NCBI RefSeq assembly: GCF_001543325.1
Contig: NZ_CP013355.1
Span: forward strand, 1,518,001-1,582,000
Length of the DNA: 64,000 bases
Direction of reading: 5' to 3'
From: Lutibacter profundi
Lineage (GTDB): Bacteria; Bacteroidota; Bacteroidia; Flavobacteriales; Flavobacteriaceae
A program made the position numbers and the translations under genes. Of the stretch, positions 8,712 to 17,261 are shown in pieces; the stretch's first letter is position 1, and every line of letters begins with the position of its first letter. Under the pieces are notes generated by a model, which saw only the letters and a list, made by a program, of their open reading frames with translations, made no database searches and was not told where the DNA came from.

Positions 8712-9146
8712 TTGAATAACAACAAGTTGAAAGACATAAAAAATAAAATAAAAGCCGTTTTTTTAGCAATTATTGTATTGTTTTCATCATCATTTGTCAT
8801 AATTGATGAGCATTTTTGTGGTGATGAATTACAAGATTTCTCAATACTTGGGAAAGCAGACACTTGTAGTATGGCTATGTCAACTTGTGAATTTAAAAAT
8901 AAACTTAATTTAATTTCCGAAGACAACTGTTGTTCCAATGTTCAAAAAATAAAGGCAGGCAGTATTTTTGCAAATAGCCCTTTATCAGGCATTAATTTTC
9001 AACAATTTATAGCGACACCAAATATCAATCTCAATTTATATAGCCTATATTTAAATTTAACTAAGAATACTCTTCATTTTAAGGATTATTCCCCTCCTTT
9101 AATTGTAAAAAATATTCTAGTTTTTATCGAATGCTTCCGCATTTGA
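8712..9146 (+). CDS. HYC_CC_PP family protein (TTG start)
   Basis: A 144-residue envelope protein with an N-terminal hydrophobic segment (residues 14-31). The family landmarks are visible: EHFCG at 33-37 (HFC where many members have HYC), the CC pair in DNCCSN and the PP pair in YSPPL near the end, plus extra cysteines between. In Bacteroidota such proteins often sit near copper or TonB-dependent uptake genes and their cysteines probably bind metal. No in-frame ATG exists near the start, so TTG at 8712 (or TTG at 8727) must initiate. It closes the copper cluster before the cytochrome genes. Confidence 0.75.
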   Translation: MNNNKLKDIKNKIKAVFLAIIVLFSSSFVIIDEHFCGDELQDFSILGKADTCSMAMSTCEFKNKLNLISEDNCCSNVQKIKAGSIFANSPLSGINFQQFIATPNINLNLYSLYLNLTKNTLHFKDYSPPLIVKNILVFIECFRI

Positions 9147-9294
9147 TTTCTCTCTCTAAAGTGTCTTCATTTAAACAACAAACTTAGACGCACTTTAACC
9201 TCAACTTCAGGACCTTTTTTTATATTAATTTAATTGAATTTACTTCATTTAAATTACTTATAAAATAATACTAATAAAAATAAAATTATATAAA

Positions 9295-9690
9295 ATGAAA
9301 GTAATAACAAAAATAGCATTCGTTGTTTTAATAGTCACATTTTCAATAAATGTACAAGCTCAAAAAAGTAGTTGGGTAGCTCCTAAAAACGCAGATGCAA
9401 TTGAAAATCCTTTAAAAGGAAATACAGATGCTATTAAAAAAGCTAAAAAATTATACGTAAGTATGTGTGTAATTTGTCATGGAAACAAAGGTAAAGGTGA
9501 TGGTATTGCTGGAGCAGCTTTAAGTCCAAAACCTGCAAATTTCACCTCGAAAAAAGTACAAGCACAAACTGATGGTGCAATATTTTGGAAATTAACAAAT
9601 GGAAAAACACCAATGGCTGCTTACAAAGATATATTATCTGAAGAGCAACGTTGGCAATTGGTTAATTATATAAGAACATTTAAAAAATAA
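9295..9690 (+). CDS. Periplasmic monohaem c-type cytochrome
   Basis: A 131-residue secreted cytochrome with signal peptide ending near QAQ (about residue 23). The haem c attachment site is CVICH (Cys58, Cys61, His62), followed by GNKGKGDG as in class I cytochromes. Met107 in KTPMAAY is the likely second haem ligand. The C-terminal helix (EEQRWQLVNYIRTF) is the usual class I ending. It would carry electrons in the periplasm. It precedes the porin-like gene by 15 bases and is probably co-transcribed with it and the lipoprotein cytochrome at 10884. Confidence 0.9.
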   Translation: MKVITKIAFVVLIVTFSINVQAQKSSWVAPKNADAIENPLKGNTDAIKKAKKLYVSMCVICHGNKGKGDGIAGAALSPKPANFTSKKVQAQTDGAIFWKLTNGKTPMAAYKDILSEEQRWQLVNYIRTFKK

Positions 9691-9705
9691 CTAAACAAAA
9701 AAATA

Positions 9706-10866
9706 ATGAAAAAACTAATTTTAGTAATCTTTTTAGGACTTATTGGATTTGGAGTAAAAGCTCAAGTAAACGACTTCAAATCTAGTAAAACCCAATTTAT
9801 GATTCGTGGTTATGGCCATATGGGCTATGAAAACGTTACCATAAATGGAGACAAGGAAACAACTTATAATGGTGGGACTTTTGCACCAATATTTCTATTT
9901 AAACACTCAGATCGCTTAATGGTTGAAGCAGAGTTAGAATTTCAAATTAATGAAGGATCTTTAGAAGTAGGTTTTGAGTATGCCAATATTATGTATATTT
10001 TAAATGATTATATGACCATAAGAGGTGGTAAATTTTTATTGCCTTTTGGTACATTTATGGAACGTTTACACCCTAGTTGGGTTAATAGAATGCCTACTAA
10101 ACCTTTAGGTTTTGGACATGATGGTATTGCCCCAAGTTCTGGTGTTGGAGTTGAATTAAGAGGAGCCTTTAGAGTTGGAACATCTACTATTAATTATTCT
10201 GTTTACAATACAAACGGCCCAGGAATTAAGACTCCAGATGGTGTAGAACCAGGTGAAGCTGGTATGTTAGCTTTTAATAACCTTATAGATAATAACAACA
10301 GCCGTGCATTTGGTGGACGTTTAGGAATACTCCCTTTTGCTAATAATTCAACTGAATTTGGGGTCTCTTTTTATACTACAGATAAAGCAGGAGATACTGG
10401 TAGTATTTATGAAAATTTAGGAGCTAACTTATTTGCACTTGATTTTTCATTTGTAAAACAATTAGCTGGTTTAGGTGGAATTGTAGATGTTAAATCACAA
10501 TACAATAAATCAAAAGTTGATAATATGATTTATACTGTTGAAGAAACTCCAGGTGAGTTTGAGAACTTGAATTTTGATAATAACAGTAATTCATTTTATG
10601 CTCAATTATCATATAGACCAACCATGTCTGGTAGTGAATTTATTAGCAAACTTGAATTTGTAACTCGTTATTCTACTTTAAGAACTCCGGAAGGTGCAGG
10701 ATGGGAAGTCAATAAAAAAGAATATTCTTTTGGATTAAACTATTGGATTAGCTGGAGATCTCTTATTAAATTAAATTATCAAAGTATTACTGGTGAAGGA
10801 GGTCATGATACTCTTGGTGATTTTGATCAAAAAGGTCTTTACTTACATTGGGCAATAGGATTATAA
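9706..10866 (+). CDS. Porin-like outer membrane beta-barrel protein
   Basis: A 386-residue protein with signal peptide ending near VKAQ (residue 20). The rest alternates short amphipathic beta strands and turns typical of a barrel, with aromatic girdle residues and an ending strand (GLYLHWAIGL). The FLLPFGTFMERLHPSW region resembles porins of the phosphate-selective O/P-like type in Bacteroidota. The substrate is not evident. It sits between two small c-type cytochrome genes, so it could admit a small respiratory substrate or ion to the periplasm; that is inference from context only. Confidence 0.75.
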   Translation: MKKLILVIFLGLIGFGVKAQVNDFKSSKTQFMIRGYGHMGYENVTINGDKETTYNGGTFAPIFLFKHSDRLMVEAELEFQINEGSLEVGFEYANIMYILNDYMTIRGGKFLLPFGTFMERLHPSWVNRMPTKPLGFGHDGIAPSSGVGVELRGAFRVGTSTINYSVYNTNGPGIKTPDGVEPGEAGMLAFNNLIDNNNSRAFGGRLGILPFANNSTEFGVSFYTTDKAGDTGSIYENLGANLFALDFSFVKQLAGLGGIVDVKSQYNKSKVDNMIYTVEETPGEFENLNFDNNSNSFYAQLSYRPTMSGSEFISKLEFVTRYSTLRTPEGAGWEVNKKEYSFGLNYWISWRSLIKLNYQSITGEGGHDTLGDFDQKGLYLHWAIGL

Positions 10867-10883
10867 TTAAAAAACATACAATA

Positions 10884-11162
10884 ATGAAAACATACAAAAC
10901 ATTTGGAATAGCTACTGTTGTAATAGGAATTTTAACAGTATTTATGCTTGAATCTTGTTCAACTGAACAAGTAACAGCATACAAAAACAAATCAGGAGCC
11001 CAACTTTGGGGAGAAAATTGCATTAGATGTCATAATACGCCATCTCCAGCTGCTTATAATGATACCGATTGGTCAACTATTGGCTTACATATGAGAGTTA
11101 GAGCAAATTTGAGTAAAGAGCAATCTGAAAAGATATTTGATTTTATTAAATCTGCAAACTAA
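10884..11162 (+). CDS. Lipoprotein c-type cytochrome, small
   Basis: A 92-residue lipoprotein cytochrome. The signal ends LESC (Cys25 lipidated) and one haem c site, CIRCH, lies at 46-50, followed by NTPSP. A Met in LHMRVRANLS may be the other haem ligand. The open frame continues upstream to a TTG at 10848 inside the porin gene, but ATG 10884 gives a proper lipoprotein signal. It is 17 bases after the porin stop and ends before a strong bidirectional terminator, so it is the last gene of this plus-strand block. Confidence 0.85.
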   Translation: MKTYKTFGIATVVIGILTVFMLESCSTEQVTAYKNKSGAQLWGENCIRCHNTPSPAAYNDTDWSTIGLHMRVRANLSKEQSEKIFDFIKSAN

Positions 11163-11200
11163 TATTTGAATAGTATGTTGCTTTATAAGCAATACAATTA

Positions 11201-11240
11201 TAACAAAAAACAGTGAAAACATCTTCACTGTTTTTTGTTA
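11201..11240. terminator. Bidirectional terminator between cytochrome gene and leuB
   Basis: A perfect 17-bp stem (11201-11217 with 11224-11240) with a 6-base loop. The core is ACAGTGAA / TTCACTGT, flanked by A-runs on one side and T-runs on the other. It lies between the converging cytochrome and leuB genes and can stop transcription from both sides. Confidence 0.9.
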
Positions 11241-11259
11241 TAAAAATACTATCAACTCT

Positions 11260-12318
11260 TTATAAGTTTAAAACTAACCAGTCTCCTACTTCACTAGTCT
11301 TGTACGCTTTATTTTTTCCTGATAAATCTTCTGTAACAACACCTTCAGCTAGTGATTTATTTACAACATTTCTAATACTTTCTGCTTCCTGCTTTAGTCC
11401 AAAAGCATCTTCAAACATCATTGCTGCAGATAATATTGTTGCTAACGGGTTAGCAATGTTTTTACCAGCAGCTTGTGGATATGAACCGTGAATTGGTTCG
11501 TACAAAGATGTTTTTTCTCCAACAGATGCAGAAGGCATTAACCCCATTGAACCCGATATTACAGAAGCCTCATCAGTTAAAATATCTCCAAATAAGTTTT
11601 CAGTAATTAACACATCATAAGAATTTGGCCATTGTACCAAACGCATTGCAACTGCATCAACAAATTCGTAAGAAACTTCTACTTCTGGGTAATCTTTTTC
11701 CATAGCTTGAACAGTTTCTCGCCACAACCTTGAAGTTTCTAAAACATTTGCTTTATCAACACAGCATAATTTTTTAGAACGTGTCATCGCCAATTCAAAT
11801 CCTTTTTTAGCCAAACGAATCACTTCTTCTCTAGTGTAGGTACAAGTATCAAAAGCCGTTTCTCCTCCATCTTTTCTTCCTTTTTCTCCAAAATAAATAC
11901 CGCCCGTTAATTCTCTTAAAAATACCAAATCAGTACCTTCAATACGTTCTCTTTTTAGTGGCGAATTGTCTATTAATGACGGAAAAGTAAATGTTGGACG
12001 TACATTGGCAAATAAGCCTAATTTTTTACGCATTTTTAATAAACCTTGTTCTGGACGTACTTTTGCAGAAGGATCATTATCATACTTAGGATGCCCAATT
12101 GCTCCAAATAAAATAGCATCAGCATTGATACAAATTTTATGAGTTTCATCTGGGTAAGGTTCTCCAACAGCATCAATGGCTGCAGCTCCTGTTAACGCAG
12201 GTATCCATTTTATTTCATGACCATGCTTTACTGCAACTGCATCACATACTTTTACCGCTTGGTTTATTACCTCTGGACCTATTCCATCTCCAGCTAAAAG
12301 TGCTATATTTAATTTCAT
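11260..12318 (-). CDS. leuB: 3-isopropylmalate dehydrogenase
   Basis: A 352-residue enzyme of the isopropylmalate/isocitrate dehydrogenase family. It oxidises and decarboxylates 3-isopropylmalate with NAD+ in leucine synthesis. Seen are the N-terminal LLAGDGIGPEV, the substrate-binding arginines in REQGLLKMRKKL and RELTGG, the metal-binding aspartates in the FVDAV and NLFGDILTDEAS segments, and the ending GSMGLMPSAS / EPIHGSYPQAAGK typical of LeuB. It is the last gene of the minus-strand leu operon, separated from leuA by 153 bases that hold a degenerate palindromic repeat. Confidence 0.95.
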   Translation of the reverse strand: MKLNIALLAGDGIGPEVINQAVKVCDAVAVKHGHEIKWIPALTGAAAIDAVGEPYPDETHKICINADAILFGAIGHPKYDNDPSAKVRPEQGLLKMRKKLGLFANVRPTFTFPSLIDNSPLKRERIEGTDLVFLRELTGGIYFGEKGRKDGGETAFDTCTYTREEVIRLAKKGFELAMTRSKKLCCVDKANVLETSRLWRETVQAMEKDYPEVEVSYEFVDAVAMRLVQWPNSYDVLITENLFGDILTDEASVISGSMGLMPSASVGEKTSLYEPIHGSYPQAAGKNIANPLATILSAAMMFEDAFGLKQEAESIRNVVNKSLAEGVVTEDLSGKNKAYKTSEVGDWLVLNL

Positions 12319-12379
12319 TTTTATTTATTTAATATTCTTAAAATAGTGAAATTCTTTAAAATGTAAAATTTTTATGCTT

Positions 12380-12432
12380 TCTAAAGAAGTCGAGAAATCT
12401 AAAACATTTCGACTGCGCTCAATGTAAAATTT
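12380..12432. repeat. Degenerate interspersed palindrome between leuA and leuB
   Basis: The stretch contains GTCGAGAAAT facing ATTTCGAC, followed by TGCGCTCAATGT. This resembles a palindromic intergenic repeat I recall as common in Flavobacteriia, with the form TTTCGACTnCGCTCAA. Only one decayed copy is visible here. It lies within an operon, so it may act as a weak hairpin between the leuA and leuB messages. Confidence 0.4.
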
Positions 12433-12471
12433 AAGGTTCAATCATAGGTTAAAGATAGTTTCATTCTTCTT

Positions 12472-13989
12472 TTATATGTTTAACATTTTTTTTGTGGCTT
12501 TAATTGCTGATACTGTTTGATCTGAATCTAAGCCTCTTGTAATAAATTGCTTTTCATTTGTTTTCCAAGTAATTATTGTTTCACACAAAGCGTCCGAATT
12601 ACTTCCTGGGGGAATTCTCACCGCATAATCAACTAGTTTTGGCAATACCATGTTTTTCTTAGTATATAACTTATTTAATGCATTCATAAAAGCATCAAAC
12701 TGCCCATCACCTTGTGCATGCTCTTCATATAATTCTCCATCAATTTTAACAGCAACGGTGGTAGATGGTTTTAAGCCTTTTGAATGAGTAAGCACATACG
12801 ATTCAATGGTAATTCTTTCTTCATACAAATTATTGTGTAATACATCTGAAATAATATATGGTAAATCTTCTTTGGTTACCAATTCTTTTTTATCGCCCAA
12901 TTCAATAATTCGCTGGGTAACTTTTTTCAAATCTTCATTATTCAATGCTAAACCCAATTCTTGCAAATTTTTTTCAATATTCGCTTTTCCTGAAGTTTTT
13001 CCTAAAGCATATTTGCGTTTTCTCCCAAAACGATTAGGCATTAAATCGTTAAAATAAAGGTTATTCTTATTATCACCATCGGCATGTATACCTGCTGTTT
13101 GCGTAAAAACATTTTCTCCAACAATTGGTTTATTTACAGGTATTCTAAATCCTGAAAAAGTTTCAATTAACTTACTAACAGAATACAGTGCAGTTTCTTT
13201 TACAGAAATTTCAACCTCATTTTTAAAAAAATCATTTACAACAGCAACTACACTAGCTAACGGAGCATTTCCTGCTCTTTCTCCCATACCGTTAACTGTT
13301 AAGTGTAATCCTTTTGCTCCTGCTTTTATTCCCTCCATCACATTTGCCACACCTAAATCATAATCGTTATGAGCGTGAAAATCAAAATGTATATTTGGGT
13401 ATTTCGTTGTTATTTTTGAAAAATATTTATAGGTTTCTGAAGGTGTTAAAATTCCTAAAGTATCTGGCAACAATATTCTGGCAACTGATTGTTTAGTTAA
13501 AAAATCTAAAAATTGAAATACATAATCTTCTGAATTTCGCATTCCATTACTCCAGTCTTCTAAATATACATTGGAAACAATACCTTCTTTTTTAGCAAGT
13601 TCAATAGTTTCTTTTATTTCAGAAAAATGTTGCTCAGGTGTTTTTTTTAGTTGATGTGTCAAATGATTTAAGGAGCCTTTTGTTAGCAAATTTTGAACTG
13701 TTGCTCCTGCTCTTTTCATCCAATTTATAGATTGTCCTTTATCTACAAAAGTTAAAATTTCAATCTTATCTAAGTGGTCATGCGTTTTTGCCCATTTTGT
13801 AATATTTTTAACGGCTTCAAATTCACCCTCTGAAACTCTTGCTGAAGCAATTTCAATTCTATCAACGTGTAATTCTTCTATCAAAAGCTTTGCTATTGTT
13901 AACTTTTCAGGTGCTGAAAATGACACTCCAGAGGTTTGTTCTCCATCGCGAAGTGTAGTATCCATTATTTCAATTTTTCTTTTTTTCAT
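12472..13989 (-). CDS. leuA: 2-isopropylmalate synthase-family enzyme with regulatory domain
   Basis: A 505-residue member of the DRE-TIM acyltransferase family. The N-terminal barrel has DTTLRDGEQT at about 10-19 and the metal-binding DFHAHNDYDLG. The C-terminal third (from about residue 390) is a LeuA-type allosteric dimer domain. In the leu operon it most likely condenses acetyl-CoA with 2-oxoisovalerate. The sequence is also compatible with a citramalate synthase (the LeuA/CimA branch), but the position between leuD and leuB favours leucine synthesis. It starts 25 bases after leuD. Confidence 0.85.
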   Translation of the reverse strand: MKKRKIEIMDTTLRDGEQTSGVSFSAPEKLTIAKLLIEELHVDRIEIASARVSEGEFEAVKNITKWAKTHDHLDKIEILTFVDKGQSINWMKRAGATVQNLLTKGSLNHLTHQLKKTPEQHFSEIKETIELAKKEGIVSNVYLEDWSNGMRNSEDYVFQFLDFLTKQSVARILLPDTLGILTPSETYKYFSKITTKYPNIHFDFHAHNDYDLGVANVMEGIKAGAKGLHLTVNGMGERAGNAPLASVVAVVNDFFKNEVEISVKETALYSVSKLIETFSGFRIPVNKPIVGENVFTQTAGIHADGDNKNNLYFNDLMPNRFGRKRKYALGKTSGKANIEKNLQELGLALNNEDLKKVTQRIIELGDKKELVTKEDLPYIISDVLHNNLYEERITIESYVLTHSKGLKPSTTVAVKIDGELYEEHAQGDGQFDAFMNALNKLYTKKNMVLPKLVDYAVRIPPGSNSDALCETIITWKTNEKQFITRGLDSDQTVSAIKATKKMLNI

Positions 13990-14014
13990 GTAAATCGTGA
14001 AATTTAATTTTCAC

Positions 14015-14611
14015 CTAAAAGGGCCTCGTTTTTTCAAAATCTTTAATTTCTTCTTTCATTTTTGTTAAATAATCTATATCGTCATAGCCATTTAACATAT
14101 TTTGTTTCTTATAGTCATTTATTTCAAACAATTCATTTTCTCCACTATCTAGCAGTGTAATTGTTTGGTTTGGTAGATTTACTTCAATTTCAGTAGCTGG
14201 ATTAATCTCAACTGCTTTAAATATTTTATTTAAAAATGCTGGGCTTACCTGAACTGGCAGTACACCAATATTTAAACAATTTCCTCTAAAAATATCTGCA
14301 AAAAAACTAGAAACAACACATCTAAAACCGTAATCATAAACTGCCCAAGCTGCATGTTCTCTTGACGATCCAGAACCAAAGTTTTTCCCTCCTATTAAAA
14401 TTTTTCCTTTGTAAATTGGGTTATTCAGTACAAAATCTTCTTTTAATGTATTATCTGGGTTATACCTCCAATCTCTAAACAGATTATCTCCAAATCCCTT
14501 TCGTTCCGTTGCTTTTAAGAAGCGTGCTGGAATTATTTGGTCTGTATCAACATTTTCAATTGGCAATGGAACCGCTGTACTTTTTAATATTTCAAATTTA
14601 TCGTAAGCCAT
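14015..14611 (-). CDS. leuD: 3-isopropylmalate dehydratase small subunit
   Basis: A 198-residue subunit that pairs with LeuC to isomerise isopropylmalate. Typical motifs are NVDTDQIIPARFLK near residue 20, GKNFGSGSSREHA around 74-86 and NCLNIGVLPV. Length matches the family. It lies 18 bases downstream of leuC and upstream of leuA on the minus strand. Confidence 0.95.
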   Translation of the reverse strand: MAYDKFEILKSTAVPLPIENVDTDQIIPARFLKATERKGFGDNLFRDWRYNPDNTLKEDFVLNNPIYKGKILIGGKNFGSGSSREHAAWAVYDYGFRCVVSSFFADIFRGNCLNIGVLPVQVSPAFLNKIFKAVEINPATEIEVNLPNQTITLLDSGENELFEINDYKKQNMLNGYDDIDYLTKMKEEIKDFEKTRPF

Positions 14612-14629
14612 TTTCTTTTGTTTTTAAAA

Positions 14630-16024
14630 TTATAAAAGTGTTCTTGGATCTGTTACAACTCCTGTTACAGCCGTTGCCGCAGCAACTAAAGGACTGGCTA
14701 ACAATGTTCTTGACCCAGGCCCTTGTCTGCCTTCAAAATTTCTATTTGAAGTACTCACGGCTAATTTACCAGCAGGAACTTTGTCATCATTCATAGCTAA
14801 ACAAGCTGAACATCCAGGTTGCCTTAACTCAAATCCTGCTTCTGTAATAATTGCCAACAATCCTTCTTCTTTAATTTTAGTTTCAACAATATGAGATCCA
14901 GGAACTAACCAGGCGGTAATATTTGTGGCTTTTTTTCTCCCCTTTACAATAGAAGCAAAAGCTCTAAAATCTTCAATTCTACCATTTGTGCAACTCCCTA
15001 AGAAAACATAATCTACCTTTTTACCTATCATAGTATCACCTTCTTCAAACCCCATATAATTTAAGGATTTTTTATAAGTAATAGCACCACCTTCAACTTC
15101 TTCAGCATTTGGAATAGTATTTGAAATACCTGTTCCCATACCTGGATTTGTTCCATAAGTAATCATAGGTTCTATTTCATTTGCACTAAACGTTAATTCT
15201 TTATCAAACACCGCATCTACATCTGTTTTTAATGTTTTCCAGTACTTCATTGCTAAATTCCAATCTTCGCCTTTTGGTGTATACAAACGTCCTTTAATGT
15301 ACTCGTATGTTTTTTCATCTGGAGCAATAATACCTCCTCTAGCACCCATTTCAATACTTAAATTGCAAACTGTCATACGTCCTTCCATTGTCATATTTTT
15401 AAATACTTCACCTGCATATTCAACAAAGTATCCTGTGGCTCCTGAAGTTGTTAATTTGGAAATAATAAATAACGCAACATCTTTTGGCGTAACTGCCAAA
15501 CCAAGATTACCATCAATGTTTATGCGCATTTTTTTTGGCTTTGGCTGCATAATACATTGAGAGGAAAGTACCATTTCTACTTCTGAAGTTCCAATACCAA
15601 ATGCAATAGCGCCAAAAGCGCCATGTGTAGACGTATGAGAATCTCCACAAACAATTGTTGCTCCTGGGAGCGTAATACCATTTTCTGGACCTATAACATG
15701 TACAATACCATTATTTTGATGCCCTAAGCCCCAGTGAGGTATACCCCATTCAGCTGAATTTTCTTCTAATGCTTTTAGTTGATTAGAAGATAAAGGATCC
15801 TCAACTGGTAAATGTTGATTTATAGTTGGTGTATTATGGTCTGCTGTTGCAAACGTTTTATTAGGATATAATACCGTGTTATTTCTACTTTTTAATCCTA
15901 AAAATGCTACCGGACTTGTAACTTCATGAATTAAATGTCTATCAATAAAAAATACATCTGGCCCATTTTTTATTTTACGAACTACATGAGAATCCCAAAC
16001 TTTGTCAAATAATGTTGTACCCAT
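14630..16024 (-). CDS. leuC: 3-isopropylmalate dehydratase large subunit
   Basis: A 464-residue aconitase-family protein. The [4Fe-4S] cluster cysteines are in [10 protein letters not shown] and in the C-terminal [24 protein letters not shown] and the ending [13 protein letters not shown] are also family hallmarks. The open frame runs to an ATG at 16060, but the family start [10 protein letters not shown] corresponds to the ATG at 16024 and is preferred. It is the first gene of leuC-leuD-leuA-leuB; the 254-base upstream region shows no perfect -7 box on the minus strand. Confidence 0.95.
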   Translation of the reverse strand: MGTTLFDKVWDSHVVRKIKNGPDVFFIDRHLIHEVTSPVAFLGLKSRNNTVLYPNKTFATADHNTPTINQHLPVEDPLSSNQLKALEENSAEWGIPHWGLGHQNNGIVHVIGPENGITLPGATIVCGDSHTSTHGAFGAIAFGIGTSEVEMVLSSQCIMQPKPKKMRINIDGNLGLAVTPKDVALFIISKLTTSGATGYFVEYAGEVFKNMTMEGRMTVCNLSIEMGARGGIIAPDEKTYEYIKGRLYTPKGEDWNLAMKYWKTLKTDVDAVFDKELTFSANEIEPMITYGTNPGMGTGISNTIPNAEEVEGGAITYKKSLNYMGFEEGDTMIGKKVDYVFLGSCTNGRIEDFRAFASIVKGRKKATNITAWLVPGSHIVETKIKEEGLLAIITEAGFELRQPGCSACLAMNDDKVPAGKLAVSTSNRNFEGRQGPGSRTLLASPLVAAATAVTGVVTDPRTLL

Positions 16025-16278
16025 TCTAATTATTTTTAAAACTTTAATAAAAATTAACATCTCAAAATTTTAATGCTAATTTAAGTTTGCAAGTTTACAA
16101 AATAATGAGAGTTTATTAGAGATAAAATACGAAAACGATTGAAATTTTATAGGTTTAGCACTATTTTTTAACAATGTTTGCGTTTTAACTTAAAAAACTA
16201 AACAAAATATGAATTATTTTAAATAGATATTTACTCAATTGCTTTTCTATTATTATTTAAATAAAGTCTATTTAATTA

Positions 16279-17235
16279 TTATTCAATAATATCAATAACT
16301 GATTGTCTTTCTCTATTCACTATTAGTTTTGTTATATCTGGACGAGAGTAGTGCCCTACAGGATCAAAATTTTGTCGCTCTTCTAACACTCTATTAAAAT
16401 CTATATCTTTTATAATTAATCCTTCCTTTCCTACAATTGGTTCAACAATCCATTCTCCATCAGGACCTGCAATACATGAACCTCCATTTGCTAATACTGT
16501 GGGAGCGTTTTTTAAAATTGTTTTTAAATGAGGTGTATTGTTTGGAAAATCTTCAACCTTCATTAAACTAGAAACAGATATTACAAATGATCGCGATTCT
16601 CTTGCTATAAATCTGGTGATATCTATTGTATTATAATCTGAACCCGGCCAAACAGCTATATGCAAATTTTCTCCTAAACCATAAAGTGCAGTTCGGGAAA
16701 GTGGCATCCAGTTTTCCCAACAATTTAAACCACCTACACAAAATTGTTTAAGATTATGAACTTGTAAACCATTACCATCTCCAGCAGCCCAAACCAATCT
16801 TTCTTCATAGGTAGGTTGTAATTTTCTGTGAACAGATTTAATTTTTCCTTTTGCATTAATGTACACCAAAGAACAATATAGGCTATGCCCTCCTCTATTT
16901 TTAGCTCGTTCTATAATTCCAAGATAAATTGCAATATTGTATTTTTTTGCTAATTCACAAATTTCATTTAATTCTCCTGCTTCAATTTGTATTGAATTTC
17001 TAATATAATGAGCATGTATTTCTTTTTGAATTGTAGAATTAAACTCTGACCCATTTGTTATTGAAACCCAAAAAGGATAACCTGGTAACAACCCTTCCCC
17101 AAAAATTACAAGTTCACAATTTCCTTTTCCTGCTTCGATAATAAATGATTTTATTTTTTCAATAGTTTTATCTTTATTTAACCATACAGGAGAAATTTGA
17201 GCCATTGCTATTCTTAATATATTTTTTTTATTCAT
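16279..17235 (-). CDS. Nitrilase-family carbon-nitrogen hydrolase
   Basis: A 318-residue enzyme of the nitrilase superfamily, which hydrolyses nitriles or amides. The catalytic triad is complete: Glu47 (IFGEGLLPGYP), Lys138 (VHRKLQPTYEER) and Cys172 (GLNCWENWMP). LPGYP, the RKLxPTxxER segment and the CWENxMPL context are those of true nitrilases (branch 1) rather than amidases. Length is normal. No signal peptide, so it is cytoplasmic. It lies 26 bases downstream of the M61-like gene on the same strand and may share its transcript. Substrate unknown. Confidence 0.85.
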   Translation of the reverse strand: MNKKNILRIAMAQISPVWLNKDKTIEKIKSFIIEAGKGNCELVIFGEGLLPGYPFWVSITNGSEFNSTIQKEIHAHYIRNSIQIEAGELNEICELAKKYNIAIYLGIIERAKNRGGHSLYCSLVYINAKGKIKSVHRKLQPTYEERLVWAAGDGNGLQVHNLKQFCVGGLNCWENWMPLSRTALYGLGENLHIAVWPGSDYNTIDITRFIARESRSFVISVSSLMKVEDFPNNTPHLKTILKNAPTVLANGGSCIAGPDGEWIVEPIVGKEGLIIKDIDFNRVLEERQNFDPVGHYSRPDITKLIVNRERQSVIDIIE

Positions 17236-17261
17236 ATTATATTAAAGGTTTTTATTCGTCA

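Noticed and set aside
9147-9294. Weak hairpin AAAGTGTCT / AGACGCACTTT with a later T-run
   Set aside because: The stem has a bulge, the loop is about 20 bases and the T-run lies too far downstream to call it a terminator with confidence.
11213-11491. Plus-strand 92-residue frame over the terminator and the end of leuB
   Set aside because: It begins inside the terminator hairpin and lies fully antisense to the conserved LeuB C-terminus.
16025-16278. Possible leucine attenuator or leader peptide upstream of leuC
   Set aside because: No short ORF rich in leucine codons and no terminator/antiterminator pair could be seen on the minus strand. The ATG at 16060 is only an in-frame extension of leuC.
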